Source: Candidatus Kuenenia stuttgartensis
GTDB taxonomy: Bacteria > Planctomycetota > Planctomycetia > Gemmatales > Gemmataceae
Direction: 5' to 3'
Assembly (NCBI GenBank): GCA_945875585.1
Contig: CAMCLK010000110.1
Coordinates: 1-44,573 of the forward strand
Length of the DNA stretch: 44,573 nucleotides
A program made the translations under genes and the position numbers. Below are positions 34,635-43,500 of this stretch, one piece after another. Numbering within the stretch: position 1 is the first letter of the stretch; every line of letters starts with the position of its first letter. Below the pieces are notes generated by a model. It did not search any database and had not been told where the DNA came from. It saw only the letters and a list, made by a program, of their open reading frames with translations.

Positions 34635-36095
34635 CTACTTCCTGCCAAACCTCTCTCCCACGCGGCCGCCGACGACTAGGGCATCGATGCCATCGAAGGA
34701 GACCACCGCGTTGCCAAACGTAAGGCCGGGGGCTACCCAGCAGGCGGGGCCTTGCTGCAACAGTTTCGCTTTGCTGGGGCCTAATTCCAACGTCCACTCG
34801 CCAGCATTTTCCGATAGCACAGCGTCTCCATAAGCCGGATGGTGGAATTTTCCAGTCAGCGTCCCCGTCGGTGCCGGCAATGCCGCCTGCGCGCGCGCCT
34901 CGGCGCTGGTTTTTTCCAGTGAAAGACGCGCCTCCATCTCCATCTGGCGCATATACGGACGGTTGTAATCTCTGAACGGATGGTTCAGAACCTCATCGAC
35001 GATTCCGAGCGATGTGGCCAGATTCATCCGCGTCATTTCAAGATTGGCCAGAACCACAATGGCCAGCTTCCGCGAGGGAACCATGGTCACCTGCACACGG
35101 TGGCCATCGATGGCGCCCGCATGCGCCACCACCGTTTCGCCACGGTGATCGAAGATCACCCACCCCAGACCATAAGCGATCTTTTTTGTGAAAGGATGGT
35201 ACACCCGCACCTCGGGCGTCAGCTCCTGTGTGATCTGAGGCGCATGCGTTTCCTGCAAATTGGCTTGGGAAATGATGCGCTTTCCCGCCCATGAACCATC
35301 GCCCATATGAAAATTCAGCCATCGACAGATATCCGCGGCATTGGCATGAATCGACGCTGTGGAATCCGGGCCATTCCACGGATATGTATTGGCAGGCACC
35401 GGGCGGGCTTCACCATCTAGCCTGTATCCTTGGGGAATCCGTTTGGCAGGCACCCGTGCCGGGTCGGTCCAGGTGGAATTCAATTCCAGCGGTTTCAGAA
35501 TGCGTTCACCAACAAGCTGTTCCCATGACTTTCCCGCAACAGCTTCCTCAGCCAGACCAACCGTTGTGAATACCGAGGTCTGGTAGCGGAAGCGCTCCCC
35601 GGGCGCCGCTTCGGGCGCAAGCCCCCCTAATCGCTCCACCCGCGCACGCAAGGACTCTGCCCTTTGGTACCAGAGCAGATCGTGAGCGTCGTAACCCGAG
35701 CGGTGGCTGGCTGCATCGCGGAGCGTGATCGGTCGATAGCTGGCATTTCCACCCGTTTTGAACCAGGGAAGATGTCGAACCACTGGATCATCCCATGCCA
35801 TTTTTCCTTCATCCACCAAGCACCCCGCCAAAAGCGTTGTGAACGCCTTGGTGCACGATGCCATGGGAAATACATCGTTTGGGTCCATGCGCCTGCCGGC
35901 GGCCACATCAGCAAAACCCTGAGCAGTGGAATAGCGCAGATTAGTGCCATCGGTTACCGCCACCACCGAGCCCGGCACGCGCCAGAAAGCGCGGTTTTCA
36001 CGCACCAGCCGATCGAGCCGATCGTTGAGGTCTGGTGGCCAAGGCAATGGATCGGCAGCAGCAAGAATCGTTATGATGAAAAGGGCGGGTGTCAT
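34635..36095 (-). CDS. Secreted serine hydrolase, class C beta-lactamase fold
   Basis: A 486-residue protein of the beta-lactamase/DD-peptidase family PF00144. The long open frame reaches 36545, but the ATG at 36095 is preceded by AAGGAG and begins a signal peptide ('MTPALFIITILAAADPLP'). The upstream part is low-quality Gln/His-rich shadow of the divergent gene. The active-site motif is 'MASCTK' (Ser80, Lys83), then 'RFRYQTSVFTTVG' (Tyr171, where Y-x-N is usual) and 'VVAHAGAIDG' (His325, Gly327, in place of KTG). The C-terminal 130 residues are beta-rich like the DUF3471 extension. Such enzymes in planctomycetes are exported peptidases or esterases rather than antibiotic-resistance enzymes. 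Convergent with PHP, divergent from the membrane gene at 36141 with 45 bases between. Confidence 0.9.
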   Translation of the reverse strand: MTPALFIITILAAADPLPWPPDLNDRLDRLVRENRAFWRVPGSVVAVTDGTNLRYSTAQGFADVAAGRRMDPNDVFPMASCTKAFTTLLAGCLVDEGKMAWDDPVVRHLPWFKTGGNASYRPITLRDAASHRSGYDAHDLLWYQRAESLRARVERLGGLAPEAAPGERFRYQTSVFTTVGLAEEAVAGKSWEQLVGERILKPLELNSTWTDPARVPAKRIPQGYRLDGEARPVPANTYPWNGPDSTASIHANAADICRWLNFHMGDGSWAGKRIISQANLQETHAPQITQELTPEVRVYHPFTKKIAYGLGWVIFDHRGETVVAHAGAIDGHRVQVTMVPSRKLAIVVLANLEMTRMNLATSLGIVDEVLNHPFRDYNRPYMRQMEMEARLSLEKTSAEARAQAALPAPTGTLTGKFHHPAYGDAVLSENAGEWTLELGPSKAKLLQQGPACWVAPGLTFGNAVVSFDGIDALVVGGRVGERFGRK

Positions 36096-36140
36096 TGCGA
36101 CTCCTTCGCTAGGATCACTATGTGAAAGAGGATACCCTGC

Positions 36141-37106
36141 ATGTCGCCAGCCGCCATCGCCAAAACTGCCGCAGGCCTGTTGGTTACCGGCATTGTGCTG
36201 GCGCTGCTGGGCCTGTTTCCACCGCTGTGGATCCTGCCTTTGGCTGTGGGTGGCACATTTACCGCCACCTGCTTTGTCGCTGGCCAGACCTGCTACCCCC
36301 GCTTCCCCAGCCTTTGGGTGGCATGTGCCATCATGCCGCTTGTCACCACCCTCATGGCTTTTTGGGTGATTGAAGAAGCGCGGAAAATTGCCGTTAGTTT
36401 GGTTGTTCGCAGGTACGACAGCCAACTCCGCACCGACATTGTCACCATGTTGCGAGATCGCCCGGAAGATTATCCCGCCGAGCAGGCCGAAATATTGCGG
36501 GAAGAACGGCTTCTTCGGCTCGACGAAATCATGGCCGACGGTCACGGCACGGAACAGACCTACGAAGCGGCCGTCAAGGCGCGCGATTACCTAACGAACC
36601 AGTTGCCTCGGGAACGAGGATTTCGATACCGCGTGAACCAGACCCGGCTAACCCGTCAGGTCACCGAAAAAATCCAAGCGGCAACGGGTAGCCCCAAGCC
36701 GGGCCCGATAACGGTGCCGCCCGGCGGCCTTATCACAGTATTGGAAGACAGGGCGGGTTTGGGTGCGCGTTTCCTGCGCCATGCCTTGTTCGATCTTTGG
36801 TCGGACAGGGAGATATCGCGACGCGCGGCATGTGATATCGATGAAGTGGCTTGGATTCTCGAATGCCGCTGGGGTGAACCGGTGCTTGAAGGGCCGGGCC
36901 GCCGTTACCCGTGCGATTGGATTTTGATACGTGTCGATGCTGGTTCCGGACCCACCATTGTGGCGCGTGAATCCATACCTGCCTTTGCCAAGGACGACAC
37001 AACCGACGATGGCGGCGCGGAAACGCTGTTCATGGGCGGCGAAGAAGCCCGGCGAGCCGCGGTTCGGCAGAAGCTGAAAGATTTGTCCATCAAACCAGCC
37101 AGTTAA
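36141..37106 (+). CDS. Membrane-anchored protein of unknown function
   Basis: A 321-residue protein that starts with three hydrophobic segments, 'AAGLLVTGIVLALLGLFPPLW', 'ILPLAVGGTFTATCFVAGQTC' and 'LWVACAIMPLVTTLMAFWV'. A charged soluble domain of about 240 residues follows, with a likely coiled coil ('DYPAEQAEILREERLLRLDEIM') and Gly/Pro-rich beta segments ('GPITVPPGGLITVLEDRAGLG'). AGAGGA at 36127-36132 fixes the start. I recognise no family. It is divergent from the serine hydrolase across a 45-base gap, so the two promoters overlap and the pair may be co-regulated. Topology suggests a polytopic N-terminal anchor with a cytoplasmic or periplasmic C-domain. Confidence 0.75.
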   Translation: MSPAAIAKTAAGLLVTGIVLALLGLFPPLWILPLAVGGTFTATCFVAGQTCYPRFPSLWVACAIMPLVTTLMAFWVIEEARKIAVSLVVRRYDSQLRTDIVTMLRDRPEDYPAEQAEILREERLLRLDEIMADGHGTEQTYEAAVKARDYLTNQLPRERGFRYRVNQTRLTRQVTEKIQAATGSPKPGPITVPPGGLITVLEDRAGLGARFLRHALFDLWSDREISRRAACDIDEVAWILECRWGEPVLEGPGRRYPCDWILIRVDAGSGPTIVARESIPAFAKDDTTDDGGAETLFMGGEEARRAAVRQKLKDLSIKPAS

Positions 37107-37554
37107 AACAATGGTGTTGGACACTTCACCTGTATGCTGTTCAAGCACATGAAATACGGGCCGATTCGCGCGTTCAGAAACAAGGACATAGACAAGCCGC
37201 CCTTATTGCCAATTGAACCCATACTACCAAACAGGTTCAAAAATTAATCATTAGACTGGTTGGCACATGCAGCTGGCAAGCAAGCGCCAAATTCACAAAG
37301 ACTAAAAACAGATGCGCGTCTATACCGGCTCGTATAAATTCTTTTGATTAGACCAATATACTTTTTCAATAACCTCAACTCAACCAAGGAGGAATAAATA
37401 CCAAGCACCCATGAGGAAATCTATTCATGAAGCCTTTACTAACTTGCGGATCACCTAAAATTTATGTGCGCCACTTGACGGACGCGACTAAAAATCTTTA
37501 TAGTGATATTCCAATTCAATGCTTATTCATTAGGACCATATAAAGGGCCATACA
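37107..37554 (+). other. A/T-rich intergenic region before giant gene 2
   Basis: About 450 non-coding bases, visibly more A/T-rich than the neighbouring genes. It holds a strong AAGGAGG at 37386-37392 with no start at usual spacing; a 15-codon frame begins at 37411. A candidate promoter lies at 37475-37504, followed by the leader of the giant gene. No longer gene or RNA could be supported. Confidence 0.6.
37475..37504 (+). promoter_or_regulatory. Candidate promoter of giant gene 2
   Basis: TTGACG (37475-37480) and TATAGT (37499-37504) are separated by 18 bases, a good sigma70-type match. It would give a leader of about 45 nt before the ATG at 37555. That ATG is itself preceded by AAAGGG at 37542-37547. 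Sequence match only. Confidence 0.5.
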
Positions 37555-40500
37555 ATGACTGCGTTTTTTGGTTTTTCTTGGTTAAAGCCCCTGTTCCGAA
37601 CTGGTTCAAACCAAAGCCGCTCCAAGACGCCCGTCCGGCGCAAATCCAACTTCGTTTCACTTTGCGCCGAAGCTCTGGAAGATCGATTGGCTTTATCAAC
37701 TGTTAATGTGTTCTATTCGGATGGCACACTTGCACTGGCTCTTCCAAATGACAGCAGTAGCCCGGTCACAGTAGGAGTGAGCATCTCATCAAATAATTGC
37801 AGCATAACTTTGACTGGAAATTCAGCATCATTTCAAGACAATCTTCCATCTGGCTTTTCCAGCACAAATAACACTTTGTCATATACCGGCACAATTTCCA
37901 ACCTTAACATCGGAGGCCCAGAAACCACAGTTGAAATCGCCGGAGCAGACACCTACGATACTGTAACTTTTGTTTCCGCGACAATGCCCGGCGGCACGTT
38001 AACTGTTAATGGCGGAACAATAAATACAAGCACATCAACATCAACAATTAATGTTCCCACTGTATCATTAACCTCCGTCAACAGCCTGATTTTTTCCACT
38101 ATGGGCGTAGCTTATCAAGGAAGTGCAACTATCAATGCGGCGCCTGCCACAGGACAACCCTTCGAAAACTGCCAGTATATTACTGGCCCCGAATGGGGAA
38201 CTTATGGCTACAAAGCTGGAGACAACATAATTTATTCCGTCGACAACTCAGCCAATTATAACACAAGCAATTATAGCACAGCCACAATCGAAGCGATTAT
38301 TGGCACCAACATGTACTTTACCACCAACCCCAATGATACAACAGGCCCTTGCAATTTGATTTTGCAGCCTGCATCGGAATCAACCACTCAAATCACGGGC
38401 GCAACCAATTTAACATTGAACGTTACCGGCCCAGGCAGTTCGATTTCTGCAGCAATCTATGCTAACGCATCAATCACTCTCAATGCCACTTCGAACAACG
38501 GCTCGATTACTATCTTGGACACTTACAATGATGCTGGGCTCCTTCTTGGCAATATCAACGCTGGCTCCGGAACAATCACTCTAGGTGCTAATGAAACCAT
38601 TCATATGGCTACTCCCTCCGCCAAACTGACAGGCGGTGCAATCAATCTTATTTCGACTTCTGAAAACGCCGACGCCACTTCGATCGCGGTCAACACCCAA
38701 GGTGGAGTACCCGGTCAGAGCCTTCTACTGTCGGCTATTGTCACATGCGGGGCGCTTGTTGGCGAAACATCGACTGCCATTTCAATCAATGACACCAGTC
38801 CTGCCGGGCTGACCATTGGCTCACTTCTTGCAGAGCAATCAGGTCAAGAAGCAACGATCAATAATAACAACGTGGAATATAACAGCACTCCTAATTCCAG
38901 TTCGGCCACCTACTCGGTTGGAGGTGCTGGAATATCGATCTCATCAATTGGACCAGTTACCCTCAATTCTATAAGTGCCACTGGAGATGTCACGGTTTCT
39001 GGTTCGTCTATTCTTCAGGGGAATGAGCAATCTGCTAATATTATTACCCCCGAAATAACCCTCACTGCCACAGGGACAGGAAGTTATCAGGGCCAAATCA
39101 CTTTTGCTCAGGGTTCTGGTGGCGACACATTGTCTCTTCCAACCACAGCAAATTCTTGGAGTTCGTACGGCTTTGCCATTGGTAATACGATATTTATTGC
39201 CAACGCTCTCTCCAGCGCCAACAATGGCATTTTCACGATTTCAAGCTTGTCTGGAAACACGCTGACATTGACTCAAAGTTTTGTCCTTACCCCGGAAATT
39301 GACAATAATGTATCTGTAGACAATGGCATTATCGGGCAAGCAAGCGCCCCCGTTTCTTTATCAACCGCGCCGCTTTTTAGTGCCACTACAACCAACGGCT
39401 CTATTTATTTAAATGCGGGAGGTTCTGTTAACAGCACAGCAATGAATGTCATTGCCAATGGGCGGAATGGAATTCTCAACAATGTATCCGTGTCAAGCAG
39501 TGCCCAATTCCTAATAGTTCAGAACATAACAGCGGGTGGATTAGCCGCTGTCAGCGCGAATTCCGGATCCATAATCAATGCTGGTATGAACACAGATGGA
39601 GGCAACGGTTGCATCAGCGGCTCGACTGTTTCGGTGACCAGCCCATATAATCTGGGAACGTCCTCAATGCCATTATACGTTAATGCAACGTATGGAATAA
39701 TAGCGAACGCCACTGCCACCACACGTAGCTCCGCTAGCATTTACATCAATAACGAAATTGATCATCATCTTAGCTTGATTGGCGCCAGCACTTTCGGTGG
39801 CAACGTGACCATCAACGGAATGGATAATAATGCCACCTCGCTTTATCTGTCTTTTAAAAACAATGTGCTGACACAAAATGGTGACGCAATGGTAACCTTC
39901 TCGAACACTTACAATAACGGCGGTTCCTTTGGCAACGTGATCATAGGCAGCAACGTCTATACAAACAAAATTTCAGCTGGCATCGGATCCAATGGTATTG
40001 CTGGGGCAGGGCAGATCCTTGTAAACTCTGCGGGCGGTATCACCGGATACGGCGGCAATCCAATCTTGTTGACCGCAGCCAGCGGTATCGGCACCTCGGC
40101 AGCACCAATCTCCTTAGCTGCCTCTCTCGAAAACATGATGACGGTCGACGCCTCGACCAAAACAGGCAACATCTATCTTGCCGATGGAGGTATCAGCACG
40201 CCGCTAACACTAACTGCCACCACTTCAGCGGGGAACATTTCTGTCAACTGGAACAATAATATCGATCTCGCCAGTGTATTCAGCAGCAATTCAGGAGTTG
40301 TTTTAAGCAGTGTTTCCGCGCCTGGTTCCGTAACCCTTACAGCGTCGGGCAATATTTCATGTGTCGATAACTCGAGCATATCCGCAGGCACTCTCAACCT
40401 GAATTCAGGAGGGTCCATCGGCTCAGTCGATGCACCCTTGCTGGCCACTTCGTTGGGCACATTAACATTGGCTATGAGTGCTACTGACAATATCTATGTT

Positions 40501-43500
40501 AAAAGCAATACATCTGTCAATTTGACATCTGCATTAGTAGATTTTGGCACCCTTACCATCTCGTCAATAGGAAACATGGACTTGCAGGGCCATGTGGAGG
40601 GCGGAACATTCGTCAACTTGACTGCAACAGGCGGAAACGTAACTCAATCGGCCGAAGTAGTCGTTCAAACAAACAACTTCGGCAACTTAACGATTTCGGC
40701 AAATGGCATAGGCACATCTACCGGTGTCATTCAAACGAATGCTTCAATCATTAACGCCACGGCTAACTACGGTGGCATTTACCTCAGCAACCAAAGCTTC
40801 GATCGCTTGACGCTTTCCGCTGCCTCCGTAGGAACCGATACCGGCGCAACTGCAGATAATATCAAGATTTACAGCGCAGGCAACATTCAGCTTCAGCAGC
40901 AGACGACCACTCTAACTCAACTGGCGACCGCTTTACCCGTGGCGATCTTCAATCCGGGCGGTCAATTGACACTTGTTGCTGGCCAAACCCTCAACTCCAA
41001 CGGCACAACAGTAACTGGATCCGGTAATGGGCTCATCACCAGTTTATCGTCTACCGCATCGGCGAAATGCAACATCAATCCCTATGGCATGGTGAACAGC
41101 GGCGTTACCATCATTAATTCCGGCGCTGGATATCAAGCTGCTCCGCAGGTAACCCTCTCCGGAGGTGGCGGACTGGGCGCCACCGCAACCGCCACGATCA
41201 ATGCCCAAGGGCAAGTGACCGCCATCACGATTACCAATGCTGGAACAGGCTACACCTCGGCCCCAACCATAACCATCACCCCACCCGGAGATGACATTTA
41301 CACCGGAACCTATTCCATCAACGGTGAAACAAGCAACAGCAGCACTTCATCGTTTTCCACCTTGATAATTGTCAGCAATACCCAAGAAGTCATTCCCCCT
41401 ATTCCGGACGGTGTTCCCGTTGTTCCCGCTTTAGTCACTTGGGCAGACCTTACATCGTCGGTCTATCTAGCGCAGCAGAATAACCAAACAAACATTCCAA
41501 TCGCCAACGGCACCGAAGTATTAAACTTCGCCACACATACGGTGACTATCACGGCCGGAGCCATCACCATCGACTCTCTTGGCCAATCGGGGGCCCCAGG
41601 CAACGCCACAATTCCAGCGGGATGGTCTTTGATACTTGTTGCCACAGATGGCCCCATCGTGTTTCTTAATCCGGCAGACACGATCACAACCACTGGTTCT
41701 GGTTTAATCAACATTTCAGCAGGTAATTCCTCTACATCCGTGGCATCGCTCGGAAACTTGACAACCGCAGGAAGCAGTATCACTATCAGCGCCGGCAGTA
41801 ACATTGCCATTGGCACACTGGCTGCTGGAAAATCTGCCTCACTCGGCGCGATTGCCGTGACATCTACCTCTGGATTTATCCTTTCCAATAATGCCAGCAC
41901 ACCCAACCTGACTGGCAGTTCAATAGTGCTTTCGCAAGGGTCTCAACCGACTTCCTCAAACCAAAGTTCGGCACTGGCTCAGATTAACGCTACCCAGGTG
42001 GTCGCGGCGGCGAATGCAGCTTATTCCAAGGCAATCGCCGCGGAATACGCTGCGGGTGCAACCGCTTCCGCGCAACTAGCCGCAGCCAATGCCTTCAAAT
42101 CATATATTCCTAACCTTCAGACTAAGGTAACTAACGACCAAAACGCGTACACTAATGCTTTGACTCAAGTAGCTAGTTGCCAAACGACTCTTAATTCTCA
42201 ATTTGCCAATGTAAAAAATCTTGCCACAGCTGTGGAAGCTGTTGAGTTTTTTACAGGTTCTCTGGAATCCCAAGAGGCCGGCCTTACTCTTCTAGGTGAA
42301 ATAATGTTCCGTGTTGTTACGGATCCTCTTGGTGGACTTGCAGTAACCATTGGACATATACCTTTAGAAGTTGCAGCATTTTTTGGGTCTACTGCTGCCG
42401 CCAGTAATATGTCCGCAATTTCTTTGAACGTCGTATTAGATGAGGCGTTCCAAGCCCTTATGGCAGACTTGCAAGACTTGATATTCGCGGAAAGTACAGC
42501 CAATCAAGCCTTTGCCACTTGGCAAGCGGAACTGGTTGCCCTCACATCATTGACTGCCGCGTACAATGTGTCGATGCAGGCTTACAAAACCTCCGCGCAA
42601 ATCTACAGCACAGCTCAAGCGAACACCGCTCAGGTTCAGGCCCAAGGAGTGTCCAATACAGCCTTAGCATTTGCCGGTGTTGTCTTTGCTTCTCCTTCTC
42701 AACCGATATCTGCGACCGGTTCAAGCGCTTTGACCATTCAAAATAATAATCCATCGAATGGCGTTTTGAATATCACTTCTAATATTACCGCGAACACGTC
42801 CATCAATCTGCAAGCAGGCCCTGGCGGTAATCAGAATAATATTCGAGACAACCTGACTGTGACATCCGGTGTCACAGTTCAGGCCAATGAGGCGCCAATT
42901 AACCTCAGCGCAGGCAACAATGTGCTGGTTCAGGCAGGGTCGACAATCTCGGCTACTAATAATGTAATCACCATCACTGCCAATACCGATGCCAATCCCA
43001 ACGGTGCGACTGTGACCGTCGCTGGGTCGCTTCTGGCACAGTCGGTCTCGATTGGAGTCGGCGCGAATTCCACAGGCAATGAGATATTCAATATCACCCC
43101 TTCAGCGACCACTCCGATCACCGTCAACGGCGGTAGTTCCACAGCGGGGCCCAACACGCTGAATTTCAACGCGCAGGGTCTTTCTGTAACCATCGCGGGC
43201 AACACGATCAGGGCTGGAAATCTGGCGCCGTTGACATTTACGAACGTACAGTTTGTTAATATTACCAACGGCAGCACCTTGACACTCAATGGGGCCAGCG
43301 GCGTGGCCAACACCATGAGCCTCGTCGGCACCGGTCAGCAAGCCGGCACGGCCACTCTTAACGGTATCGCCTACTCCTTCAGCAATACGATCGGTTTCAG
43401 CTATTTAGGCGGAGGGGCTGGAGACACATTAGCCGTAACGCCATTTATCAGCGCTCAGTCGCTTCCTTGGAATTTAACCGTATCCATTGGCGGCGGAACG

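Noticed and set aside
36096..36545. Upstream extension of the serine hydrolase frame
   Set aside because: The Gln/His/Lys-rich sequence is the shadow of the divergent membrane gene. AAGGAG and a signal peptide put the real start at 36095.
37411..37458. A 15-codon frame after the AAGGAGG sequence
   Set aside because: The spacing of 18 bases from the ribosome binding site is too long and the peptide has no recognisable feature. It is kept only as part of the intergenic finding.
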